From: Bimuria novae-zelandiae CBS 107.79
Lineage: Eukaryota; Ascomycota; Dothideomycetes; Pleosporales; Didymosphaeriaceae
Reading direction: 5' to 3'
Length of the DNA stretch: 64,000 nt
Assembly (NCBI GenBank): GCA_010015655.1
Contig: ML976700.1
Coordinates: forward strand, 109,364-173,363
Shown in pieces: positions 23,021 to 33,519 of this stretch. The position numbers and the translations under genes were made by a program. The notes beneath the pieces are model-generated. The model searched no databases. It had not been told where the DNA came from and saw nothing but the letters and a program-made list of their open reading frames with translations. The number at the start of each line of letters is the position of its first letter. Position 1 is the first letter of the stretch.

Positions 23021-25472
23021 TCAAAGCTTATAACTACTCGCCCCCCTCCTCGCCCCCTCCCTCACCTCATTTCCCTGGACATCCGTAATCCCCTTCTTCC
23101 CAATAACCTGCACACCACCCTTCTTCAAGTCGCCCAGCAACTCCTTCTGCTCCTTGGCCTTCCTCTCCTTTCCACTAATCTCGCTCTCCTTCTTCTCGGG
23201 CGCATGCAAGCCCGCTTTCTTAATCCTTTCTTTCTCCCTGCGTCGTCGCCGCAGTTTCTGCTCGCGGGACAGCTCCTCGCGCGCCACAGGCATCCCGCTC
23301 TTCGTAACGACCTCTGACTTCTCCTTGTCCTCGCCGGGCTTGTACAGCTCCTGCGGGGCGAGCATACTCGCGCCCGCGACGTCGCCGCCCGCCGTGGGTC
23401 GTGCGTCTTCCATCTGAATAGCCGGCGCATCCACCCTAATCTCCAGATTCGCAGTCGCGGGCTTGGGCTTGAAGTTGCTGCTAGCGAGGGAGTCCAGCTT
23501 CGCGCTTATGCTCTTCCACAGCGCGGAGATCTCGGCGTGCTCCTTTTTCAGCTTGTCGTCGCGGGCGTCGACGAAGTTGGGGTCGACGGCTTTGAGGTGC
23601 TCTTCTTCGTAGATCTCGGCGAGGCCCTTTGTGGGTTTTGTGTCGTCGAGCTCGAAGAGGCCGCGGCGGGAGCGGGGACCTGTGGCGAGGTCGTCGGGAC
23701 GGCGGCGGCGGACTTCGTCGAATTCGCCGGCGAGGATGCGGCGTTTGATGAGGGCCTCGATGTCTGGATGTCGTTAGGGTTTTGGGGTCTATAAATACAT
23801 GTAAGGAAGACTGACCCTCTGAGACTTCGGTCGTGATCACGGGCACGGGCTTTCCGGCGCGCTCGTACTCGAGATCTTCTTCCAGCCTAAAAGGAGAGAC
23901 AAGTCAGCGTGATCCATACAAGTCGAGAGGATGAGGTCCGTAGATGCGCAAAACACCCACTTTGACCTATGGATGTTCCTTACAGGGAGTTCATAGGCCG
24001 GTCAGCTGCGCGAGCTTCACCGGAAAGCTGCCAACCGCGTTTCGCTACGTTGGCAGCTTCCAGCTTTCGGATCTGCTCTGCAATCTTGGCCTGTCGCCTC
24101 TCGTGAGTGCTGCGTCTTGACTTTGGATCTGAAGGATCGACGTCGCTGAGGTCGTCGTCGGTACCTAGGTCATCCTCATCGGAGAAGAGATCGCCGTGCA
24201 CCTTAGAGATGACGTTCTGTATATCGTCTTCATCAGGCTTGTCTTGGGTGGGAGGGAAGTTGTGCGGGTTCGGCCGTCCTCGCTTCTTCTTGTTCTTGCC
24301 GACCTTGCTCGCTGGAGGTGCAAAGAAGTCCGCGTACATGATGTTGTTCGCATTCATTCCCTCGTCCATACCGTCCATTTCCCCATCTTGTAGCTCATCG
24401 TCGTCGCTGTCGCCTTCGGGAGCGTTCAAGTCAACGTTGCCGAAAGTTGGACCTCCTTCATCTTCGTCGTCGTCGTCGTCGTCGTCTCCCTCTCCGTCCA
24501 CCATGGTTTTCTTGGTTGCATCAGCCGAAAAGGGATTCTCGTCCCAGTTGATCTCCTCGTCCTCGCTATCTGCGGCTTCGCCTTGGTTGTCTCCTGGAGT
24601 AGAATAATAATATCAGTGTATATCCCAGATCCGAGGACATGAATATAAAGGCTTACTTTGTTCGAGGAAGTCTGTTTGTTTGTTGAAGACATCGATGTCA
24701 AAGAATGGGTCGTTCAGGCCGTTAGGGTCTGGGAACGGTTAGCCGGGTGCTTTGATAGCTCCCAGGGATGTCACATGCCTTCCCGGTACGTTTCTGGGGC
24801 TTCTTCCAATCCGGACCCTTCATCGGAGAATATGCCCTCTTCGTCACCCTCCATATCGACATCTTCACCATCCTGCGCCTCCTCATCCTCGTCCACTTCT
24901 CCGTCGAGCTCCTCTTCGCCAGAGACATCCTCGCCATCGTACTCCCAGTCCACACCCTCTTCACCGATGTCAGAGTTTTCTTGCCCTTCTTCTGCCTCCG
25001 AAATGTCGTCTTCTTCGTCCTCATCGCCAGGTCGAATCGCTACCATATCATCCGCCTCTTGGGGTAAAGATCTTTCAATCTCCTCAATAGCGGCGTCCAA
25101 AATCTTGCTAGATTGCTGCCAGACCTGGGCAGTCGAGAAGCCCTGCAAGTGCAGCTTCTTCAAATGCAGGACCTTGACATCTTCGTCGCCATCGACCTCG
25201 CCGCGCTTCCGCTTCTTTCTTAGCTCTTGCTGTCTTTGAGTCTGCGCAGCCGCCACACCTTCCGCAACGGGGTCCAGAAATCGTTTGGCGGCCGTGAGAA
25301 AAGCGTTATTCAGTTGCGCGGTCGGTGTGAGAAAGGCGGTCGGTTTTGCGAGGAGGGCTGCAGCCGTCGCTGGTGGATTTGAAGAGAGATCCATGGGCGA
25401 AGGCTGGGCGGAGCCCACGGAGAGGGTGTGCGAGGAGATTGAGGCGTCGGGCGAGAAAGACACGGGTGCCAT
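23021..25472 (-). CDS. mpp10: U3 small nucleolar ribonucleoprotein MPP10
   Basis: SSU processome component needed for 18S rRNA maturation in the nucleolus; partner of Imp3 and Imp4. Exons 25472-24779, 24728-24657, 24593-23984, 23886-23816 and 23763-23021 give 729 residues. A long acidic region (several Asp/Glu tracts from about residue 150 to 340) surrounds the conserved DPNGLNDPFFDIDVFNKQ and INWDENPF. Further on are MYADFFAPP, LEEDLEYERAGKPVP, LIKRRILAGEFDEVRRRRPD, KGLAEIYEEEHLKA, a basic Lys/Arg-rich helix and the C-terminal SSYKL. The first intron (24778-24729) uses a GC donor (AG|GCATGT); the nearest GT donor gives a frame with an immediate stop. An upstream in-frame start at 25601 is less likely than MAPVSFSP. 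Confidence 0.94.
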
Positions 25473-26052
25473 TGCTGTCTGCTGTTGTACTTTTCTGAAT
25501 CGTGTTGCGCCGAACTGAACTTTTTCGAACGATGCGGCCAAGATTTCGGTGGGTCGGGCGGAGAAAAGCGGTCTGTGCTCTGCGCTACCAAACGGCTTCA
25601 ACTAACTTGAGCGCGACATTCGCACTATCACTCAACCTTTAACATCATTTTGGTTTCGAAAGCACATTCGGCCTCACGGTAATTAAAAAATTTCACCATA
25701 GCGATTGCGTTCGTTTAAGACGCCTATCAGCCACTATTTCCTAAGGAGTTGCTTTTATGCTGCTATTGGGAACTTTCCAAGGTTTGCAGCACTGTAAAAG
25801 TTAAAATTCACTGGTTAAAGACAGCGTTCTCGAAAACAAAATAAATTATCGATTATGCTACGAGTAATGCTAAAATGAAAGTGCCAACGAATTCCAAAAA
25901 AAGAATGAAAGAGAAGACTAAAGAGCGACAAAACCCAACACATCTAAACAACACCATCCGACCCTACTACCCACACCATCCGACCCTACTACCCACACCA
26001 CCATAACCGCCGACCAAACCTCGCAGAAAGTTGTTAATCCCTACAGCACAGT
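25473..26052. other. Intergenic, AT-rich, mpp10 promoter
   Basis: Positions 25620-25960 are AT-rich with no coding frame. A 22-bp unit starting ACCATCCGACCC is present twice in tandem at 25953-25996, followed by a partial third copy. Confidence 0.5.
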
Positions 26053-26433
26053 CTACTCCGGACACTGCAAATTAAACCCATTCAGCCAAACCGGTAACGC
26101 CTTCGTCCTATCCCCATCCAAATCCATAAAGCTCTTTTCCCTCCCATTCAAATCAATAATAGTATTCCCATTCTGGAAGAAGCACCTCGTGCCGTCGGTG
26201 AACTGCGTGAGCTGCGCCGAAGTCCCGATGATGCCGCCGTGCTGGTCGATAGCGCTGCCGGCGAAGAGCGTGGTCAAGTCACGGGCTATGCCGTCGCTGG
26301 GGACCGTGGCCGAGGCGTGGTCACCGGTGAGGTCGTTGGAGATGGAGACGGTGATTTGGTGGAGAGAGGAGTTGGTTGGGGCTGCGGTCGCGAGAGAGGC
26401 GAGAATGGTGGTTAGGAGGAGGGTGGGCTGCAT
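26053..26433 (-). CDS. Small secreted protein, effector-like
   Basis: 126 residues in one exon. Residues 1-18 (MQPTLLLTTILASLATAA) form a clear signal peptide with a likely Ala-Pro cleavage zone. The mature part is about 108 residues with only two cysteines (in TRCFFQNG and NLQCPE), possibly one disulfide. No known domain is recognised. The frame is open upstream for 52 further codons, but that region is Pro/His/Gln low complexity and I place the start at the Met before the signal peptide. Size, secretion signal and location next to accessory genes fit the loose definition of an effector candidate; function is unknown. Confidence 0.7.
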   Translation of the reverse strand: MQPTLLLTTILASLATAAPTNSSLHQITVSISNDLTGDHASATVPSDGIARDLTTLFAGSAIDQHGGIIGTSAQLTQFTDGTRCFFQNGNTIIDLNGREKSFMDLDGDRTKALPVWLNGFNLQCPE

Positions 26434-27183
26434 TTTGGAGGGTTGGTGTTTGAAGATTGGTTGTGGTGATGCGGGAGATGTTGTGATTGTAGAGCGTTGG
26501 AAGAATGAGTGCGAAAGGCTTTGAGAGGTGTGGAATATGAGATGTTGTTGTTGATGATGAGGAGGAGGAGGGTTAACGTGCGTTGCCAACGAGGTTTTTA
26601 TCCTTCCGTGAGAGCGAAAACACCGAGTTCGCAGAGAGGCAGTGCTCTCACGGTGAGCTTGAGCGTTGATCTTTCAGCATGGCGGAGTTTGATCTCAGGC
26701 GTGCTGTCAGTGATCTTGCACTTCAGCTTTCTTACGTCTCAGCTCAGCCATCGCAACTACCTTTTGGGTAAGTCGATAACTTCAGAACGACTCTCATTAA
26801 CTTCTTCACCAGCCACACTCCTAATTAGCTCGCTCTAAATATATCTCTGCAACTTTGTGTCAAAGCTTTAGTGTTTAGGCATGTATAGGAATAGGTCCCT
26901 GCTACCGTGGCGGTGAAAGCGTTCCTTCAGCCATACTTGGCGCGCTCAGCTCCTTCGCCCCAGCGTGTCATCGACAGCGATTACGCCAAACGAAATAAAA
27001 AAGTCGCTAGTCATACCGATGTAACATATATGAGATGGTATACAGGCCGCGCGAAAGGTCCGAAAATCCACGGAACCCAACCGTACCATACCCTAAGAGG
27101 GAAGCCGATGCTCAATTCTGCACCCTGTAGGACTACATTGTCCGACATATGGTTTTACCCTCGTAACGAAGGAATTTCAGAGG
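26434..27183. other. Intergenic
   Basis: No gene recognised. A 10-bp inverted repeat (CCGTGAGAGC near 26605 and its complement GCTCTCACGG near 26644) could form a hairpin with a loop of about 30 bases. Confidence 0.45.
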
Positions 27184-29705
27184 CTACAAGACTGTCGTCC
27201 AGGCCCTTAACAAGTCATCCACCTCATCATCGTCCACCTCATCGTCGAGAGTTGGGATGATGACTTCCCAGGGACGCGGATCCGTCTCGTCGTAACACCG
27301 TGAGGAAGCGTACTCTTTCGCTTCGTTTTGCTCAGGGATAGCGCTCGTGCCGACAAGATTCAATGCAGGACGAGTATCTACTTCGTCTCCATCAGCAAGG
27401 AAGGAATCGAAATCGAAGTTTTCAAGTGCATCTTCGTTGGTGAATGCGAACCCCGCTTGCTCGTCGACTGGAGCAGCCGCATTCTCAGACTCGCCTTTGA
27501 GCATTGGTGGTGGAATAGGCGGACCCGGTTGAGGTGGGAAGGCTCCCCCGTCCTGAAATGGCGGTTCAATCTTTCCACAACGATCGTCTCCTACTTCTAC
27601 TGCTAACAAAACTTTTTCTAAATCAAGATCATCTCCTACTTGTACCGCTAACGGAGCTGGAGGTCTTAAATCGAGATATTCCGTATGCCCCATGCTTAGG
27701 AAACCCGGCTGCTGGGGACGGTCATGGGCCCGCCTAGGCTTACGACGGGTCTTTGTGCTCTGCATTCGGGTCTCTACACGCAGTGGGCCTTTTTTCCTTC
27801 CAATTCTCGTAGCACTATCTCTGTGCTGGGAATCTACGTCTTGAGGGAGATCAACTTCGTATATTTGTCGGCTGTGCTGTAGTTCTGGCACAAGCAGTGA
27901 CGAGGCATCCATTTCGGGTATCTCATGTTGGTTTCCCTCCTTTCCGAAATATTCTTCTTTTTCGGGATCATCTTCTGCAAATCCCGGTGAAGTTGCGGCG
28001 TATGCGGGCGAAATTGGAGCGTATGTGCATGAAGTTGGGCTATGTATTGGAGAAGTTGGGCTATACCTAGGTGATATCGAAACGTATGCTGGTGAGGTCG
28101 GAGCGTATGCTGGTGAGGTCGGAGCGTATGCTGGTGATTTTGGGGTGAAGGCTGATGAACTCGGTCTGTATCCTGAAACCGTCGAATCAGGGTTATATTC
28201 GCGTTCGAGGCCAGAGAAAGGTTGTCGGGGTTTCTCCTTAGCTTTCTCGGGTGTTGAAGGGTCCAGTACTCTTAATGGCGCTGGTGGCGGAGGGAAATCC
28301 TCTGGAGTTCCCGTGTTCTCAAAGGGGACTGGATTTGTAGGGAAAGGCTTGCTATGAGGCTGAATCCATGGGCGACTATTCGTAGGTGGATGACATATAC
28401 ATGCCCCTCGTTCCAATTTCGGCCAGAACTCCATAGTAACCATCATACCTGGTTGGATAGTCGTATCCCACATCAGAGGTAAGATGATGCGACGGGTCTC
28501 ATCGATCAACTCATAGTGACCGTCCAAAACATGTTGTTGGAGAGAATCACTGTGCCTGAATGCTTGCTTGATGACACTCTCCATGGCTGACCATGTATTA
28601 ATCAAGTGGTGTGGAAAGGAGAACTCCCTTCCCAATGCGTCTTTGAAGCTTATAGTGGTATCTTTAATACCACCGTACTTTACGGAGGCCGTCGCACTTT
28701 TCGCTTCCTCGTGTTGGACAATCTTCATGTAGGCAAATTTTTGTCTCTTTCTCGAGTCTTGCTGCATCTCCGTATGTTCTTCTTTGATGTCCTCTGGAGG
28801 GTACCTTGTGTTCCCCAGGAGTGCGCCGTCAAGGTGCTCACGAGCTCGAAAGTAAGACCCAATGAGCCTTTGATGATGTTCAGAGTGTTCTGCGCCATCT
28901 TCCTGATGCTCTAGAGCTTCTTGTAGAGTTTCGATGTCGCTTAACAGGCCCTGGATATGTTGAACGCATGTCGCCAGTGTTCTGACAGTGAGATTCGACT
29001 TCATCGCTGCTGTGGTCATTATCATAGTGCTCGCTGCGCTTAACGTCGGAGCTTCATTCTCTGTGTCTTCGTCCAGAAGGGTGCTATCTTCACTCATGCT
29101 GTAATTTTTCAAAGATTCTTCGTATCGCTTTGCAGAGTCCTTCTTGTTCTGGAGTAGGATCTTAATTTGGTCTCGCTGAGCTGCTTCTGCTTCACGATTG
29201 AGGTCCTGAGCAGCAAATTGATGCGCAAGGGTGAGCACTTGTATCAGCAACAGCAGCGTGCTCTTAAGCTTGTCGACATGGCTCCTCAGAAGCTCAATCT
29301 TCGGTTCACGGAAGGGTATCATAAGCCGCCCAAGCGCATTCTTCTTGGACTTTTTGAGCGCCCCATCGAGTTCGGCAAAGACTGTTGAGCACTCTCGCAC
29401 TGTCTCATCGGCGGTCTTAAGCGCAGTTTGGGAGAGCAGTGTTGCAGCTGCATCCTTCTTGAAAAGTGATCCCAGCTCATCAATCACAGACGCAGTGACT
29501 ATCAGGGAACGTGCGTGATTAGCATATATGGTCTGTGATATCCTCCCTTTCAGAAATACTCACGCTGGATCTCTTTTGCGACGTCTCTGATCCGCCGATC
29601 AGCGGAAGCTACGCTGTCCGCATATTGGTACAAAGTCTGGGATAGCTTGAGGCCTGCACCTGCAACTTGGATCACTGAAGCGATGATACCAAGTGTTTCC
29701 GCCAT
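27184..29705 (-). CDS. Fungal N-terminal domain plus ubiquitin-like domain protein with RNA-polymerase-II-CTD-like heptads
   Basis: Exons 29705-29564 and 29498-27184 give 818 residues. Residues 1-60 (MAETLGIIASVIQVAGAGLK) resemble the helical N-terminal domain found on fungal NLR/STAND and related proteins. Coiled-coil helices run to about 290. A ubiquitin-like fold is at about 321-411 (ISFKDALGREFSFPHHLI ending QPGMMVTMEFWP), a domain often found in fungal proteins of unknown function. At about 498-552 there are seven heptads close to YSPTSPx (YAPTSPA twice, YVSISPR, YSPTSPI, HSPTSCT, YAPISPA, YAATSPG). The rest is disordered, with an acidic C-terminus. Role unknown; the domain mix suggests signalling or immunity-type functions. 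Not an RPB1 fragment. Confidence 0.85.
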
Positions 29706-30291
29706 CGAACATTGCTCAGTCGAAGGATCTCAACTCATGAAAGTAGGGAAGTCACTTTTTCTTGTTCGAGGGGTGTGAGCTAAAATTGTGGAGGGGCTGA
29801 GGCTGAAGGGCCAAGGCCGATGTCTTACACAGCGCACGCAACGGCATGTTGCCGGCCAAAATTGGCGTTTATATGGCGGCAGCTAACTTATTTGATACCA
29901 TTCCTTGCGATACGTTTTCAGCCTTCATGCTGCTTCCCACTATGTTTTTGAAGTTTTGGAGGGGAACCTCGTACCTGGCTTGCCCCGAAGCGGTTAGCAC
30001 ATTCAGGAAACAAGTTCCCTTGTGCAGGCAGGCAGCCCATCCACCGACGTCAAGCCCATCAAACCCCTGCTCTCTTCCCGTCCTTCTTGGGTGTATGATC
30101 GACATCACATTATTTCCTGATTGGATGGAATCTTTCAGTAACGCGGAGCGGTTCACCATGTGGCTGGCCTAGTTATGATGTCACATGAAAGCTTCTGGGA
30201 AGGACGCCTCCGGCTCATGATGGCTTTCGCTCGACATACCCATCACAATTAATGTCGTCGTGATCATACCTTCAACATTCTCCTCGAAAAA
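29706..30291. other. Intergenic, divergent promoters
   Basis: 586 bp between two divergent genes of unknown function. No other feature recognised. Confidence 0.5.
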
Positions 30292-31909
30292 ATGCCTGAG
30301 GGCCCACGACCAGGCGCAAAACTTCAAAAACGACGCACCGGCAGTGCATCTCCAGGACGTGACCGCGCTCGGTCCAAAAACCGACAATCGCAACAAGATA
30401 CACCTGCCGTGCCTCCAGTGGCTACAGACACTACGGAGATGGTCAATGAAAAAGGTACATCTCCTGGAAAGGAGAAGAAATCAAAGTGGCGTGTATCGAA
30501 CCCTTTCCATTCAAAGGACAGGGAGCGGAAAGATTCCGTGGCAGTCACTGCTGGAGATGCCGCGCCAATGGACAATCCTGTAACAGCCCAGAACTCAGCA
30601 ACAGCAGGAGATTCTGCCTATTTTAGCAGTGAGCATGTTAATAGCTCAATATCGGACGCCAACACAAGTGGACATCCAAGCTTTTCTAGCAATGAGAGAG
30701 GTGGTTCGCGAGGAGAACAGTTGCAAGCACCCAGCACGAATTTGCAACCACCAGCCACCAGTGTCACCCCACCCACCCCTTCAGCATCCCTACATCAACC
30801 AAACGTCTCGCAGCAGCCATCACAAGCGCAACAAGACATCATAGAAAAAGAGTCATACACTGATAAATTCACGGGAAACGTAGTAACGACTACTACCACT
30901 GTAAGTACACCAATGTTCTTTGACGCGCTCGAGTTGACGAGATTGCTATTAGACTACAACGACTACAACTACAACGACGGGACCAGGTGGCTCGACAACA
31001 GTGGAGCAACCCGCTGGGCACGACAAAAAAGTCTCGACGAAGGCTAGCGTCACAGGCACCTCCGGTCCAAGTCCACCATCACCAGCTCCACCATTGCCAG
31101 CAACATCACAACGTGTTACTCCGCCGAATCCGACTGCTCCAACTGTACCTGGTCCGAGTTCGTCACCGCCTATTCCCAATAGGAACAACATGCGCAATCG
31201 TGTAGAGCTTGATTCAGTTTCGCCCGGTATCGAGCGTCCAAACCCATTAGTCAGTCCCATCAATCCTTCAAGTCCCTCCCACTTCTCTTATCCAGCAAGG
31301 GCACCCCCAGCAGGAGCACCTCAACAAATACTTCAGCAAATACCTCAGCAAATACCTTCGCAAGAACTCCGCTCTCAGCAGCCAGTTGAACATCTGCAGC
31401 AACATCAAGCCCACCACCAAGTAGGCTACGGGGACCGTGTCCACCCGCCACCGCTTCGGCCAGGGCACCAACCTCAAAACTTGCAGAAACAATCTACTTT
31501 GGCAAACCTCAAAATAGCTGCCGCTGGCATTCATGTAAGCGTACTTACAATTTCAAATAACCTGACTAACTCTTTTACCCAGGGCGCTGGTGAAGCACTG
31601 CGCGGAACGCTCAACCAAACAGTTGACAGACGATTTGCAAACCCCGAGTCGTCTGTGCACGCGAAAAATCAAGCTGCCATCGATACCGGTCGAAGGGAGA
31701 TAGAATCAGGCTCTTTCAACAAGACTTACCGGCAGCAGCCGCAGCCCGCCGCTCCGCAAGTGCTGCCTAAAGTAGATCATGAAAGCGTTGGACCTCAAGC
31801 AGCCTGGCAGTCTCCGTACAGCGGCTCAGCGGTCTCAGGGTCCCAAGCTGAAGGCAAAAGTGGTGGGAAAATGAGCAATTTCATGAAAAAGATAAAGAAT
31901 GGCCCGTGA
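30292..31909 (+). CDS. Conserved-looking hypothetical, Ser/Pro/Gln-rich
   Basis: Exons 30292-30900, 30953-31534 and 31583-31909 give 505 residues; both introns have GTAAG donors and are phase 0. The protein is mostly low complexity: a basic Ser/Arg N-terminus, a poly-Thr run formed across intron 1, and a long Pro/Ser linker with PQQILQQIPQQIP. The only folded-looking part is the C-terminal third, LKIAAAGIHGAGEALRGTLN then QTVDRRF, followed by a basic tail KMSNFMKKIKNGP. I recall similar AAAGIHGAGExLRG segments in fungal hypothetical proteins but cannot name a domain. No signal peptide or membrane helix. Function unknown. Confidence 0.75.
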
Positions 31910-32572
31910 TTTCGGATTGTGGTGGATAAGCTTCTGCATCGGATTGGGTAGCTGTGTGAGAGGAGGTGCGAGCTTAAGGATGAGAGGAGCGTAGTGGACG
32001 AGAGCGAATTGCTCAATTTTCACACCAGAGCGCGGGAGACCGGTATAACAAGAAACTAGCACTCTCGTTTTCGGTTTGCTATTCGGCATTGTGGCATCGC
32101 TCCATCGGATGCCTAGTCTTTCGATGCCGCATGCACAGTGCGTTCTTCATAGTACATCATGGCCTTTTTAATTTTGAATTTGCTGATCGTAACGGCCAAA
32201 AAACCTGGGGAATTCGTCTTGCAGAGACACAGGTCCAACAGCTTGGTACTACGCACGCGAAAGCGCCCTATCTCGATCTATACTGTCGCATACCTTGCTT
32301 CTTCTTCAAAAACATTACTTCTACGCACTCATCTGTATGATGATATGAATGCAACTACGATGGATCGTGGCGAAGTCCTACCTGAAACGCGGGGCAGGGC
32401 GTTCCAGGCAGTGCCACAGCCCTGCGTTCAGGCTGAACTGCGCAGTGCGAACCACGCATTTGCCATCGTAGTGAGCTTCACATTTTCGCATCACACTTCA
32501 CTACTTCTGCCTTCTTCAGGAGCGTCTAAAAGTTCTGCGGAGAGTGCTACTGCATTCCGACATACTCCAACC
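31910..32572. other. Intergenic
   Basis: Promoter side of the next gene. The open frame continues upstream of 32573 to 32159 but that part has no conserved character. Confidence 0.45.
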
Positions 32573-33429
32573 ATGGCCTCTTCATATGCGTTACCAATGC
32601 GCCTCACTCAAGATACGGTCTTCCCATACAAATTACCAGAGGGCTTCCTTGACGGCCCAGCTCCCGCTCTCAGAAAGTCGAAGTTGAACTTCGTACGAGC
32701 TGGTCTGCCCGAATATTCAGCCGCGTATGCAGTGTTGCTCGACGGCGTGATGACTGAAGAAGAGTGCAACCAGTTAATTGCTGCTGCTGAAGGCATGACA
32801 AACGGTCACTGGGAAAGAGCATTAATCAACATCGGAGGCGGACAGCAGGCCATGTACGAAGACACGCGAAAGTGCGGTCGAATTATTTGGGATAACCCAG
32901 AACTGATGGCAAATGTTTGGGCAAGGGTCGGCGCGGCGGCACCTGAGATACATCGCTTCAGAGATTGACCCGATGTTACTGGAGCGAGTCGACGGGAGCA
33001 AACATGGGTGATGACAGGACTGAATGAGCGTGCTCGGTTTCTCAAGTACACAGGAGGAGAATACTTCAAAGGTAGCTGGACGACGTGTGTATGAAATTGC
33101 GAATGCTGATGCAGGTAGCGCATTGCGATGGCATGTATGAGACGCCGCTTGGAACTGAGCGGTCGTATTTCACGATGCACTTGTACCTCAACGACAGTGT
33201 TGATAAGGACGGTCAAGTGCTGTTGGATGGCGGCGCAACCTCTTTCTATTCCTGGGACATGCAGAAGAGTATATACATCGAGCCAAAATGCGGCCGCGTG
33301 TTGCTCTTCCAGCAACAGGGCCTCCTTCACTCCGGGGACGATGTTATTAGCGGAACAAAGTACACCATGCGTACTGACATCATGTATGGACTAGAAGGCG
33401 GACTCGGTGATGGACCTGAAGGAGGATAG
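32573..33429 (+). pseudogene. 2-oxoglutarate/Fe(II) dioxygenase, prolyl 4-hydroxylase-like, with one in-frame stop
   Basis: Exons 32573-33071 and 33119-33429. The fold is recognisable throughout: LPEYSAAYAVLLDGVMTEEE, EDTRKCGRIIWDNPELMANV, LNERARFLKYTGGEYFK, then the iron triad HxD in AHCDGMYETP and the distal His in LLHSGDDVISGTKYTMRTD, which also holds the basic residue for 2-oxoglutarate. A TGA at 32966-32968 interrupts the frame between HRFRD and PDVTG; sequence on both sides is in the same frame and conserved, so one substitution (for example CGA to TGA) would explain it. No intron can remove it. The intron acceptor is GGTAG at 33118, needed to give the HCD motif in phase. It may be a recent pseudogene or a base-call error. 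Confidence 0.85.
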
Positions 33430-33519
33430 TAAGAGAACGTCGCAGCTTTCCATCTTCCATATGTAGAAAAGGCTTCGGCCATTATATTTTTTGTGCTAAG
33501 GTAGCACCCAAATCATACA

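Noticed and set aside
29846..30172. 108-codon open frame in the divergent promoter at 29.8-30.2 kb
   Set aside because: No similarity; lies between two well-supported divergent genes and includes their promoters.
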